64,000 nt of DNA from VBDM01 sp035519135 (GTDB taxonomy: Bacteria; Pseudomonadota; Gammaproteobacteria; Burkholderiales; SG8-39), in NCBI GenBank assembly GCA_035519135.1, contig DATIWX010000135.1, positions 3,815 through 67,814 of the forward strand. Reading direction: 5' to 3'. The notes under the pieces were generated by a model, which ran no database searches, had not been told where the DNA came from, and was given only the letters and a program-made list of their open reading frames with translations. A program made the translations under genes and the position numbers. Below, piece by piece: positions 16,397 through 24,166 of the stretch. Numbering within the stretch: position 1 is the stretch's first letter; every line of letters begins with the position of its first letter.

Positions 16397-17022
16397 ATGG
16401 CCCTGATCCGAGCCGAAGGCTTGTTCAAGACTTACCGCACCGGTGAAGTCGATGTACCGGCGGTGAAGGGCGTCGATTTCGCGATCGAGGCGAGATCGTT
16501 CGTCGCCTTCGTCGGCCCTTCGGGAAGCGACGCGAGCGGCCAGGCGACGATAGACACCCGCGACGCGACGAGCTGGCTCGCGGGTCTTCGCTATCTCACG
16601 GGGGGCGAGACGACCCACATCGCCGAGGTCTACCGCAACGGCACGGGGTACTCGACCGCCGAATCCGACCTCTTCTATCAGCTGGTCGACACGCCTTCGC
16701 GACCGGCAACGCCGCTCTCCAGCAGAAAGCGCTCTTGCTCGGGCAAGCCAGCTACGGCCGGCCGAACCCGGGGCAGGATTACATCTACATCCGCGCGCAG
16801 CAGAAGGACGCGCTCGGCATCGTCTACTTCCAGCCCGCGATCTTCGCGATCATGAACTGGCAGGACCGCAGCTACCAGGTGAGGCCCGAGCTGCAGTACA
16901 CCGGAATCAACAACCTCGAGCTGCGCTTCCGAGCCTTCCTTCTGATCGGCGGCAAATCCACAGACTTCGGCGAGAAGCAGAATTCGAGGAAGCTGGAGCT
17001 CTATGCGCGCTACTACTTCTGA
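16397..17022 (+). pseudogene. Deletion chimera: ABC ATPase N-terminus joined to outer-membrane beta-barrel C-terminus
   Basis: The first about 44 codons are a LolD/MacB-type ABC ATPase N-terminus (MALIRAEGLFKTYRTGEVDV...VAFVGPSGS). The similarity ends exactly where the Walker A GK-S/T should follow. The rest encodes the last strands of an outer membrane barrel, ending in LELYARYYF with a terminal Phe. A one-base deletion near 16691 also shifts the frame: restoring it gives TAFATGNAALQQKALLLGQ and joins the two halves. Several kilobases of ABC and barrel genes have therefore probably been lost. It is unlikely to be functional. Confidence 0.75.
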
Positions 17023-17035
17023 GGCGCCAACACGG

Positions 17036-18211
17036 CTACAGCCGGGCGAGTCCGCGCTTGAGAAGGTGGTATGCGGCGAGGCCGACGACGAACGCGACGC
17101 CGATGTTCCACACCGCGCATGCGGCGGTGACGAGACTCACGAAGCGGTCGTTCTTTCCTTGTCCCAGGTCGCAGGAACCGAGCGCTAGCTGGGCGCCCGT
17201 AAGGAACAGGATCACGCCCAGGATCGGGGTCGGAAAGATCTTGAACAAGGTCTGCACCGAGCCGCTGAAGAACAGCGCGACGACCACGAGGATCGTTCCC
17301 AGGATGATCGGCGCGCCGCCCGTCTTTGCGCCGAAGCGCACGTGGCCCGCCATGCCGCCGGCGCCGTGACACATGGGCACCGAGCCAATCATCGGCCCGA
17401 GAAGGTTCATGATGCCGGTCGAAATCGCGACCTTCTTCTCCGTCACCGGGCGCTCCGGAAAGAGACGGTTATTCTCCTCCGTGATGGCGATGACCGCGTT
17501 CCCTAGGGTGAGGGGCACCTGCGGCAGCGCGAGGAAGACCGCTCCGATCGCGAGTTCCCGCCAGGTCATGCCGTTCAGGGCGAACGACGGCGCTTTGAAA
17601 TCGACGTTGATCGTCGCGAGCTCGTTGAGCAGCGCCGGATCCCGCGCGACGGCCGCGGACGCGCCGGCGAGCAGCAACAGGAACATCACGGGTACCGCGC
17701 GATTGGCGAGCAGCAGCATGGTGCCGAGCAGCGCCGCTCCGCCGAGCAGCCACCCGTCGGCGATCATTTTGACGCCGCCGAGCATGAAACTGAAGCCGAG
17801 GCCCAGCACGATGCCGACGGCGACCGGCCGGCTCACGAGCTCGGCCACCTTCTTGGCGGCGCCGGTGATGCCAAGCACGAACCAGATGATGCCGGTGACG
17901 ACACCCGCGCCGTATACGGCGTTGGGCGTGATCGTGATCGTCTGCGCCGCCTGGGTGGTCGCTATCGCTCCGATCGCCTTCATGGGCTGGATCGGGAAGG
18001 GTGTCTTGTAGTACAGCCCCGAGACGATCAGCGCGGCGCCGAAGGCGAGCAGGACTCCATGCGGGTCCATCTTCAGCAGGCTGATGTAGGCGACTACGAA
18101 GGGGATGAGTGTCCCGAGATCGCCGAACGCGCCCGCCCACTCCGTGCGGTCGAAGCGATTGCCCTTGAACGGAAGCGGCTGCTCCAACGCCCGCTGGTCG
18201 CGCGTGCTCAT
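17036..18211 (-). CDS. MOT1-type molybdate/sulfate transporter
   Basis: A 391-residue polytopic protein with about ten helices and the two signature stretches of the MOT1 branch of the SulP superfamily: the N-terminal GDLGTLIPFVVAYI with PFPIQPMKAIGAIA, and MCHGAGGMAGHVRFG. It has no STAS domain, as usual for MOT1. It should import molybdate or sulfate. Molybdate would make sense next to a molybdenum aldehyde oxidoreductase at 35-39 kb. Its start overlaps the stop of the histidine kinase gene by 4 bases, so it is likely third in the regulator-kinase operon. Confidence 0.85.
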   Translation of the reverse strand: MSTRDQRALEQPLPFKGNRFDRTEWAGAFGDLGTLIPFVVAYISLLKMDPHGVLLAFGAALIVSGLYYKTPFPIQPMKAIGAIATTQAAQTITITPNAVYGAGVVTGIIWFVLGITGAAKKVAELVSRPVAVGIVLGLGFSFMLGGVKMIADGWLLGGAALLGTMLLLANRAVPVMFLLLLAGASAAVARDPALLNELATINVDFKAPSFALNGMTWRELAIGAVFLALPQVPLTLGNAVIAITEENNRLFPERPVTEKKVAISTGIMNLLGPMIGSVPMCHGAGGMAGHVRFGAKTGGAPIILGTILVVVALFFSGSVQTLFKIFPTPILGVILFLTGAQLALGSCDLGQGKNDRFVSLVTAACAVWNIGVAFVVGLAAYHLLKRGLARL

Positions 18212-19620
18212 CGCCTGGGCAGCGTCAGCACGGCCTCGAGCCCGCCGTCTTCCATGTTGCGCACGATCAATGTGCCTCCATGCAGCTGGGCAACGTTCCT
18301 CGCGATACTTAGGCCCAGGCCCGTGCCTCCCGTGTCCCGGCCGCGCGATCCCTCGATGCGATAGAACGGCTCGAATACGCGCTCGAGCTCTCCTTCCGGG
18401 ATCCCAGGTCCCCGGTCGCGAACGCGGATGACGAGCCGCTCCGTAGCGTCCTCCACCGACAGGGTCGCCGACTTACCGTACTTGAGCGCATTATCGATGA
18501 GATTGCCCAGGCAGCGCTTCAGCGCCTGCGGCCGGCCCTCGAAAGGTCTCGCGGTGCTGCCCTCGAGCGTGACCTGCCCGCCCAGCACCGCGGCGTCCCC
18601 CTGCAGGCTCTCCAGCAACGCGGTTACGTCCACCGGCTGCACCCGCTCCGCGGTTTCTCCGCCGCGCATGAATTCGAGCGCGGCCAGGACCATAGCCTCC
18701 ATCTCCTCCACGTCCTGCGAGATCTTCTTCTTCAGCTCTCCGTCCTCGAGCAGCTCGGCGCGCAGCCGCAGGCGCGTCACCGGCGTCTTCAGATCGTGCG
18801 ACATCGCGGCGAGCGTCGCCGAGCGCTCGCGGAGGGTGCGGGCGAGGCGCGACTGCATCGTATTGAATGCGCGCGCGGCGCGCGCGACCTCGAGCGGCCC
18901 CTTCTCCGGGATGGGCGCGCGGTCGAGGTTCCTGCCGAGCTCGTCGGCGGCATCGGCCAGCGCGTTGAGCGGCCGCGTCGCCCATCGTACCGCCACGAGC
19001 GAGACGGCGATGACCGCGGCAAAAAGCACTGCGAGGCTGAGAAGCAGCCGGTAAGGCCAGCCCGAAGCCTCGGCGGACTGTCGCGAATCGAAGGTGACGA
19101 GGGTGCCGTCGGAGAGGCTCAGCTGGGCGACGAAAGAGATGCCCGGCTCGGCTCCGAAGCGCATCGCCGCACCCGGCATCATCCAGGGTGCGTGCCCGGC
19201 GGGCCCCATGAAACCCGGCTTCGGAAATGCCGCGGGAGGAAACGCCTGCCCGGCTCTCACCGCCACCGCGGCCGTCCGCCCGTCGCCGAGGAATCGCCGC
19301 AGCATGGCGCCGAACAAGGCCGCGCGTGCGCTGTCTCCGGTGTCGATCTCCTGTGTTCGGAGAGGGCCCCGATCGAGACTGATGGTGAGCGGCGGCGCGC
19401 TGAAGACCCGCACGATCCTGCGGCGCTCGGCCGGATCGAGCGGCTCGAGCAGCTTCACGATGTCGGCGATGCGCTGCGCGGCCTGCATGCCGCTCGCCTG
19501 CGACAGCGCCTCGCCGCGCTCGTGCATGTGGATCGCGAAGCTCAGGAGCTGCGCAACGACGAGGCCGCCGAGGAGGACGAGCACCAGGCGGCCGAAGAGC
19601 GAGCGCGGCGCGAAGCGCAT
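18208..19620 (-). CDS. EnvZ-like sensor histidine kinase
   Basis: The 470-residue protein has helices at about 10-30 and 205-227 flanking a periplasmic sensor rich in Met, Pro and His (PGFMGPAGHAPWMMPGAAM). HAMP follows, then an H-box AAMSHDLKTPVTRLRLRAEL and an ATPase with RDRGPGIPEGELERVFEPFYR and GLGLSIARN. Its ATG shares one base with the regulator's TGA. The Met/His-rich loop could bind a soft metal, which fits the Met-rich secreted proteins encoded across the divergent promoter; this is inference. Confidence 0.9.
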   Translation of the reverse strand: MRFAPRSLFGRLVLVLLGGLVVAQLLSFAIHMHERGEALSQASGMQAAQRIADIVKLLEPLDPAERRRIVRVFSAPPLTISLDRGPLRTQEIDTGDSARAALFGAMLRRFLGDGRTAAVAVRAGQAFPPAAFPKPGFMGPAGHAPWMMPGAAMRFGAEPGISFVAQLSLSDGTLVTFDSRQSAEASGWPYRLLLSLAVLFAAVIAVSLVAVRWATRPLNALADAADELGRNLDRAPIPEKGPLEVARAARAFNTMQSRLARTLRERSATLAAMSHDLKTPVTRLRLRAELLEDGELKKKISQDVEEMEAMVLAALEFMRGGETAERVQPVDVTALLESLQGDAAVLGGQVTLEGSTARPFEGRPQALKRCLGNLIDNALKYGKSATLSVEDATERLVIRVRDRGPGIPEGELERVFEPFYRIEGSRGRDTGGTGLGLSIARNVAQLHGGTLIVRNMEDGGLEAVLTLPRR

Positions 19621-20333
19621 CAGGCCGCCTCGACCTTCGCCGCCAGCACGTAGCCCTCGCCGCGCACCGTCTTGATGATGCGCGGCTCGCGCGCGTCCTC
19701 GCGAAGCCGCTGGCGAAGGCGGCTCACCTGTACGTCGATCGCCCGGTCGAACGGCCCGGCCTCGCGCGAGATCATGAGGTCGATCAGCTGGTCGCGGGTC
19801 AGCACGCGGTCGGGGTGAGCGAGAAAGATCCGCAGCAGCTTGAATTCGGTGCCGCTCAAGGGCACCACGACGCCGTCGGGCGCGGTGAGGTTGCGCGTGG
19901 CGACGTCGAGCGTCCAGCCGGCGAAATGGAGGGATCTCACGGTCTCGGGCTCGAGGTTGTCGGGCAGGGAGCGCGAACGCCTCAGTACGCTCTTGATCCG
20001 GGCGAGCAGCTCGCGCGGGTTGAAGGGCTTGGCGAGATAGTCGTCGGCGCCCATCTCCAGTCCGACGATGCGGTCGGTCTCCTCGCCGCGCGCGGTGAGC
20101 ATGATGACCGGCACGTTCGAGCGGCTGCGCAGGTCGCGGCACAGCTCGAGTCCGTCGACGCCCGGGAGCATCAGGTCGAGGACGACGAGGTCGGGCCGCG
20201 CGGTCTCGAGCGTGCCGCGCATGGCCTTGCCGTCGGCTGCGGTCGTGACGCGATAGCCCTGCTTGTGCAAATACTCGCTCAGGAGGCTGCGCGTCTCGGC
20301 GTCGTCGTCGACGATCAGGATGTGGTCTTGCAT
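19620..20333 (-). CDS. OmpR-family response regulator
   Basis: A 237-residue protein with a receiver domain (acidic DDD near residues 8-10, phospho-acceptor Asp in VVLDLMLPGVDG, switch Thr in MLTARGEE, Lys in LAKPFNP) and a winged-helix C-terminus (GTEFKLLRIFLAHPDRVLTR, DVQVSRLRQRLR). I use the ATG that begins MQDHILIVDDD; MPAIA five codons upstream is an alternative. It is first in a three-gene minus-strand operon and divergent from the Met/Gly-rich periplasmic genes. Confidence 0.93.
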   Translation of the reverse strand: MQDHILIVDDDAETRSLLSEYLHKQGYRVTTAADGKAMRGTLETARPDLVVLDLMLPGVDGLELCRDLRSRSNVPVIMLTARGEETDRIVGLEMGADDYLAKPFNPRELLARIKSVLRRSRSLPDNLEPETVRSLHFAGWTLDVATRNLTAPDGVVVPLSGTEFKLLRIFLAHPDRVLTRDQLIDLMISREAGPFDRAIDVQVSRLRQRLREDAREPRIIKTVRGEGYVLAAKVEAA

Positions 20334-20383
20334 GGCGATAGCCGGCATCTTCCGCCGTACGGGGCGCTTCCGGCCCCAAAAAT

Positions 20384-20427
20384 TGTAACGCAGTGTATCG
20401 GCGGCGCCGGCGAAAGGCTGCGATACA
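20384..20427. promoter_or_regulatory. Candidate response-regulator binding repeats in divergent promoter
   Basis: The 186-base gap between the regulator and the Met-rich genes contains a direct repeat TGTAAC (20384-20389) and TGTATC (20394-20399) with a 10-base period, and an inverted copy GATACA at 20422-20427. Ten- to eleven-base direct repeats are the usual OmpR-family layout, so autoregulation and control of the divergent genes are plausible. There is no FNR-type site here. Confidence 0.3.
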
Positions 20428-20519
20428 AGAAACCCCGTTTCCGACATCGTGGGCTTACAACCGCCTGCTTCAATGGGTACGGCAGGAAAGAGCCTGCTTC
20501 AACCCACAAGGAGTCAAAC

Positions 20520-20876
20520 GTGAAAACAGCATATCGAGTGACGGTCGCCGCGGTGTTGGGTCTCGGTTTCGTGGCGGTCGCTATTGCGCATCCGGGTCAA
20601 ATGGGCGGCGCGATGGGCCCGGGCATGATGGGCGGCATGGGCCACGGCGCGATGGGCCCTGCAGCCATGGGCGGACAGCAGTTGATGACCCCCGAAGAGC
20701 ACACCGCGCTCGCGGAGAAGATGCGCAACGCCAAGACGCCCGAGGAGCGCCAGAAGATCGCCGAGGCGAACCGCGCGGAAATGGAGAAGCGCGCAAAGGA
20801 GAAGGGCATCACCCTCCCCGGCCCTCACGGTCCCGGCATGGGATTCGGTCCGGGATTCCAGGCGCAGACCCATTGA
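20520..20876 (+). CDS. Secreted Met/Gly-rich protein
   Basis: A 118-residue protein starting at GTG with AAGGAG 6 bases upstream. It has a signal peptide (about 1-23, ending AIAHP), then a low-complexity segment rich in Met, Gly and His (GAMGPGMMGGMGHGAMGP), and a charged helical domain (MTPEEHTALAEKMRNAKTPE...EKGI). Short helical proteins with the TPEER pattern resemble small periplasmic Spy-like chaperones or metal binders. The function is not established. It is first of three adjacent secreted-protein genes, divergent from the two-component system. Confidence 0.75.
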   Translation: MKTAYRVTVAAVLGLGFVAVAIAHPGQMGGAMGPGMMGGMGHGAMGPAAMGGQQLMTPEEHTALAEKMRNAKTPEERQKIAEANRAEMEKRAKEKGITLPGPHGPGMGFGPGFQAQTH

Positions 20877-20898
20877 CCCGGCCGAGAGGAGCGAAACG

Positions 20899-21387
20899 AT
20901 GAAGTGGGTCATGGCAATCGCGGCCGGCGCTGTGCTTTGTGCGTCGGCCGCTTTCGGGGCGGAACCGAGCTCGAAGACGTCGCGTCAGGATGAGGTGGCC
21001 CTCAAAGGCGCCACGGTAATGCCGTTCGACCTGATGCGCACGACGCATTTCTTCGACGACACTCCGGGCGGCGGAATCGAGACGATCACGGCGAACGACA
21101 AGAAAGACGCGCGGCAGATCGCTCTGATCCGGTCGCATCTGGCGCAGGAGGCAAGGCGCTTCGCGCGCGGAGACTTCTCCGATCCGGCGAAGATCCACGG
21201 TCAGGACATGCCGGGCCTCGACGCGCTGGCGCGCGCCGGCGACAAGCTTCAGGTGAAGTACAGGAACTTGCCCGCCGGGGCGAGCCTCAGCTACGCGAGC
21301 GCGGATGCGGCGGTGATCGCCGCCGTTCACGCCTGGTTTGCAGCGCAGCGCTCCGACCATGCCGCGCACTCCCATGTGCACCCATAA
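20899..21387 (+). CDS. Secreted protein with duplicated DUF-like domain, copy 1
   Basis: The 162-residue protein has a cleavable signal peptide (about 1-20) and two similar repeats. The first, GIETITANDKKDARQIALIRSHL, resembles GIRTVTESDDPGVARAIKAHV in the next gene. The second, around ASLSYASADAAVIAAVHAWF, matches GSIVTQTSGDAKTVAALQAH there. The C-terminus is His-rich (SDHAAHSHVHP). I know this as an uncharacterised periplasmic family. It lies 22 bases after the Met-rich gene. Confidence 0.72.
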   Translation: MKWVMAIAAGAVLCASAAFGAEPSSKTSRQDEVALKGATVMPFDLMRTTHFFDDTPGGGIETITANDKKDARQIALIRSHLAQEARRFARGDFSDPAKIHGQDMPGLDALARAGDKLQVKYRNLPAGASLSYASADAAVIAAVHAWFAAQRSDHAAHSHVHP

Positions 21388-21402
21388 AGAAAGGCATCGA
21401 TC

Positions 21403-21990
21403 ATGAAACGCTCGAGCAAGATTGCAATTGGAGTGGCCGCCGCGCTGGGGCTCGGCGCAGCCGTCGCCGTTTTCGCCCACCCCGGCGGAATGGGACCGGG
21501 AATGATGGGGCCGGGAATGGGGCCCGGAATGGGCGGCCCGATGGGCCACATGCAGGGCGACGCATCGTTCGCCGACGACATGCGCCTCGTACACGCCATG
21601 CTCTTCGATCACGACAAGATCAAGCGCAGCGTCAGCAATCTGCCCGACGGCATCCGTACCGTCACCGAGTCGGACGACCCCGGGGTGGCGCGCGCCATCA
21701 AAGCCCACGTCGCGAGCATGGAAAAACGGTTGAGCGACGGAAAGATCTTCAATCTCTTCAGCCCCACGCTCCCCGTGCTTTTCGAGAACAGGGACACTAT
21801 CAAGACCGCGGTTGAGATGACCGACAAGGGCTCCATCGTCACGCAGACCTCCGGCGACGCGAAGACGGTCGCCGCGCTTCAGGCACACGCTGTTGAGGTC
21901 AGCGAGCTTGCCCGCGACGGCATGTCGGCGATGATGCGTGCCGCGAGGGCGAGCAGGGGGCAAGCGGCGTTCGAGCCGGAGCACCGTTGA
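21403..21990 (+). CDS. Secreted Met/Gly-rich protein with duplicated DUF-like domain, copy 2
   Basis: A 195-residue protein with a signal peptide ending around VFAHP. A Met/Gly tract follows (GGMGPGMMGPGMGPGMGG), then two tandem copies of the repeat described for the preceding gene (about 55-112 and 125-175). It looks like a fusion of the low-complexity segment of the 20520 protein with the domain of the 20899 protein. Its last codons overlap the FNR-type site at 21987. Metal or redox sensing at the envelope is a guess from the Met/His content. Confidence 0.72.
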   Translation: MKRSSKIAIGVAAALGLGAAVAVFAHPGGMGPGMMGPGMGPGMGGPMGHMQGDASFADDMRLVHAMLFDHDKIKRSVSNLPDGIRTVTESDDPGVARAIKAHVASMEKRLSDGKIFNLFSPTLPVLFENRDTIKTAVEMTDKGSIVTQTSGDAKTVAALQAHAVEVSELARDGMSAMMRAARASRGQAAFEPEHR

Positions 21991-22000
21991 TCTGGATCAA
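21987..22000. promoter_or_regulatory. FNR/ANR-type site upstream of Spy-like gene
   Basis: TTGATCTGGATCAA is an exact TTGAT-N4-ATCAA palindrome, lying over the stop codon of the preceding gene. A CAAAAT hexamer at 22022-22027 is at class II spacing, giving a 24-base leader to the ATG at 22059. Confidence 0.8.
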
Positions 22001-22058
22001 TAAGGGCGGCGCTCGTTACACCAAAATTCATTCGAGTATTCTTGAGAGAGGCACACGT

Positions 22059-22604
22059 ATGAAAACCCGGATATGGAAAGCAGGACTGCTTGCACTCGGT
22101 CTCGTCGGCGCGGTGGCGGCGGCGTTTGCGCAGGGGCCCGGCGGCGGCGGGCCCGGTTACGGTCCGGGCTACGGCCCAGGCTACGGCCCTGGCCCGGGAA
22201 TGGGCGGCTATGGCGGCCCGGGAATGATGGGCGGCTACGGCCCCGGCTATGGCCGCGGCGGGCGCGGGTTCGGCCCGGGCGGCGGGCTCGCCGCGCTCGA
22301 CCTGAGTGCCGAGCAGCGCGACAAGATCGCCGCGATCCAGGAAGAAAACCGTCGCAAGAACTGGGACGCGATGGGGCAGGTGCGCGCCGAGCAGTTCAAG
22401 CTGCGCCAGATGTTCAACGCGGACAAGATCGACTCGAACGCGGTCGCCGAGCAGCAGAAGAAAGTCGACGAGCTGAGGCGGCAGATGCTGAAGTCGCGCG
22501 TCGATGCGCGCAACCAGGTCGCCGCGATACTCACGCCCGAGCAGCGCAAGCAGTTCCGGCAATTCGGCCCGTGGTGGCTGCGCGAGGAAGAGGGCGGCGA
22601 TTGA
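22059..22604 (+). CDS. Spy/CpxP-like periplasmic protein with Gly/Tyr/Pro-rich segment
   Basis: A 181-residue protein with a signal peptide (about 1-24). It has a remarkable GYGP repeat region (GYGPGYGPGYGPGPGMGGYG, about 31-75), then a long-helix LTXXQ-like domain (LSAEQRDKIAAIQEENRRK ... ILTPEQRKQFRQF) of the Spy/CpxP/ZraP family. Such proteins act as periplasmic chaperones or metal sensors. It has its own FNR-type promoter rather than being driven with the three genes upstream. Confidence 0.8.
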   Translation: MKTRIWKAGLLALGLVGAVAAAFAQGPGGGGPGYGPGYGPGYGPGPGMGGYGGPGMMGGYGPGYGRGGRGFGPGGGLAALDLSAEQRDKIAAIQEENRRKNWDAMGQVRAEQFKLRQMFNADKIDSNAVAEQQKKVDELRRQMLKSRVDARNQVAAILTPEQRKQFRQFGPWWLREEEGGD

Positions 22605-22622
22605 GCCGCCCCCCGGCCGGGG

Positions 22623-23738
22623 CTAGGGCCGCTTCGAGTCGTCGAACTTGGCGTCCAGGGCCTTGATCGAGTCCATCAGCAGCTGCACCGCGTACTTGGT
22701 GTTGTGCATGCCCCGGCTGCCGTCTTCCTTGACGAACTTCCAGTTGTAGAGCGCCCCGACGACCTCGACCGGGTACTGGGTCTTGTTGCGGATGAACACG
22801 CCCTTGGCGTCGTAGAGCGGGTCCTTCATCGTCTGCAGCAGGCCCGTGCCCTGCTTGTTGATGATCCGCTCGAGCAGGCCCTGGACCTCCTCCTGGATGG
22901 TTTCGACCTTGCCGTCGCCGTCGAAGTCGGCCGCGGCCGCGCGGTCGAAAACTTCCTTGCCCGCGGCCTGCTTCATCTCCGTGTGGCAGCCCGAGGCGAG
23001 GCAGCCCGCGTTGTTCAGCTTGGGCGCCTCGTGAACCTCGCCACCGATGCGCATGCTGTGCCCGCCGATGGTGGGCATGAGCGCGTAGCGCTGCTTCGGC
23101 TGCGTCATGTGGCAGGTGACGCAGGTCGCCTCGGGCAGCATCGCGTGCGGCGACTTGGAATAGCTCTTTCCCGGAAACTCGTAGGCGTTGACGCCGGTCA
23201 GCATGTCCGCCTGCGGCCCGTGGTGCGCGCCCCAGAAATCGAAGGGGATCGAGCGCGGCTTCACCTCGTCCTTGGGCAGGAACAGGGCGCGGTGGCAATT
23301 GGCGCACAGATTGCCCTTGCCCCGGTCGAAGACGGCGCCGTTGGCGAGGGTGACCGCGCTGGTCTTGCGCAGCGAGAAATCGCCCGTGTCGTGGGGAGCG
23401 TGACAGGTGAAGCAGCCGATTTCGGAAGGGTTGGCGACGATCGCCTTCGGGTCGACCGCGCCCTTCTTCACGAACTCGATGAAGCCCTCATTGGTGTGGC
23501 ATCGCTGGCAGCCTTCGCTGTTCGAGTAGGAGGCGTGGCCGCCGGTGCGGTGCACCGAGGTCAGATACTGGCTGCGGGCGCCGCGAACGGGGAATTTCGG
23601 CTCCGAGCCGTGACAATCGGCGCAGCCCTTCGGAAAGGCGGCCGGCTTGGATGCCGCCTTCGATTGAGCGAGTACCCCCAGGGGAAGCAGCGCGCCCGAA
23701 AGAAGCAGCAGCCCGAGAAGCTTGCGTGTTGGGACCAT
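22623..23738 (-). CDS. Periplasmic multihaem cytochrome c (five CXXCH plus one CX4CH) with EF-hand-like loop
   Basis: The 371-residue protein has a signal peptide (about 1-24) and haem motifs CADCH, CQRCH, CFTCH, CANCH and CVTCH, plus CLASGCH, which has four residues between the cysteines. Beyond these, DFDGDGKVETIQEE near residue 265 resembles a calcium-binding EF-hand loop. The C-terminal about 100 residues contain no haem motif. It should carry electrons in the periplasm. It follows the small cytochrome gene by 20 bases and shares its FNR-type promoter. The redox partner is not evident. Confidence 0.85.
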   Translation of the reverse strand: MVPTRKLLGLLLLSGALLPLGVLAQSKAASKPAAFPKGCADCHGSEPKFPVRGARSQYLTSVHRTGGHASYSNSEGCQRCHTNEGFIEFVKKGAVDPKAIVANPSEIGCFTCHAPHDTGDFSLRKTSAVTLANGAVFDRGKGNLCANCHRALFLPKDEVKPRSIPFDFWGAHHGPQADMLTGVNAYEFPGKSYSKSPHAMLPEATCVTCHMTQPKQRYALMPTIGGHSMRIGGEVHEAPKLNNAGCLASGCHTEMKQAAGKEVFDRAAAADFDGDGKVETIQEEVQGLLERIINKQGTGLLQTMKDPLYDAKGVFIRNKTQYPVEVVGALYNWKFVKEDGSRGMHNTKYAVQLLMDSIKALDAKFDDSKRP

Positions 23739-23758
23739 GGAGGCACCTCGATAGGAGA

Positions 23759-24049
23759 CTATTGTTTGAGCACGTACTGGATCAATGCCTTCGCTTCGGC
23801 ATCGGACAGCGCGACCTTCGGATGACCCTTGGCGTTCTTGAGCATGGCGATCAATTGCGCCTCGGCGTTGCTGTTGCCCTTGTTCTTCGTCGCGATCTCG
23901 TTGAACGACGCCCCCATCTTCTTCTGGTTGATCGCGTGACAGTTGAGACAGCCCTTGGACTTGGCCAGCTCCGCACCCGACTGCGCCTGCGCCGTCGCGG
24001 CGAGCGCGAAGCACCCGGCGATCACAGCCATACCGATCAGCTTTCTCAT
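23759..24049 (-). CDS. Class I monohaem cytochrome c (c551/c552 type)
   Basis: A 96-residue protein with a signal peptide cleaved about residue 22, one haem motif CLNCH, and a Met ligand candidate near the middle (KMGASF or AMLKNAKG). Length and pattern fit the small cytochrome c551/c552 electron carriers of the periplasm. It is the first gene after the FNR-type site at 24120 and is followed by the multihaem cytochrome, which it may reduce or oxidise. Maturation would need the Ccm system, not seen here. Confidence 0.88.
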   Translation of the reverse strand: MRKLIGMAVIAGCFALAATAQAQSGAELAKSKGCLNCHAINQKKMGASFNEIATKNKGNSNAEAQLIAMLKNAKGHPKVALSDAEAKALIQYVLKQ

Positions 24050-24119
24050 CCGTACCTCGCTGGGGTTGGTTCTTTCAGGGAAAGCCCGTCCCTAATATGA
24101 TATACGGGCACCCGGCGTT

Positions 24120-24133
24120 TTGATCTGGATCAA
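24120..24133. promoter_or_regulatory. FNR/ANR-type site between cytochrome and prenyltransferase operons
   Basis: TTGATCTGGATCAA is an exact palindrome, extended to TTTGATCTGGATCAAA. On the minus strand TATTAG (24092-24097) is the matching -10, giving about 36 bases of leader for the cytochrome gene. On the plus strand the prenyltransferase GTG at 24167 is only 40.5 bases from the centre. Confidence 0.82.
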
Positions 24134-24166
24134 AGAAAGTTCTTAGTGAACGAGGAGCATCGCGTC

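Noticed and set aside
20371..20390. GGGGC...GCCCC stem next to an A/T run as an intrinsic terminator
   Set aside because: The run after the stem is A-rich on the plus strand, and on the minus strand the T run precedes the stem, so the order is wrong for a terminator.
20520..22604. Tandem DNA repeats from the GGXMGP and GYGP coding tracts as a CRISPR or VNTR locus
   Set aside because: The repeats are short, codon-phased and lie inside signal-peptide-bearing genes. There are no spacers and no cas genes.
22604..22640. GC-rich palindrome CCCCGGCCGGGG between convergent genes as a terminator
   Set aside because: No T tract follows on either strand, and the stem is not distinguishable from background in such GC-rich DNA.
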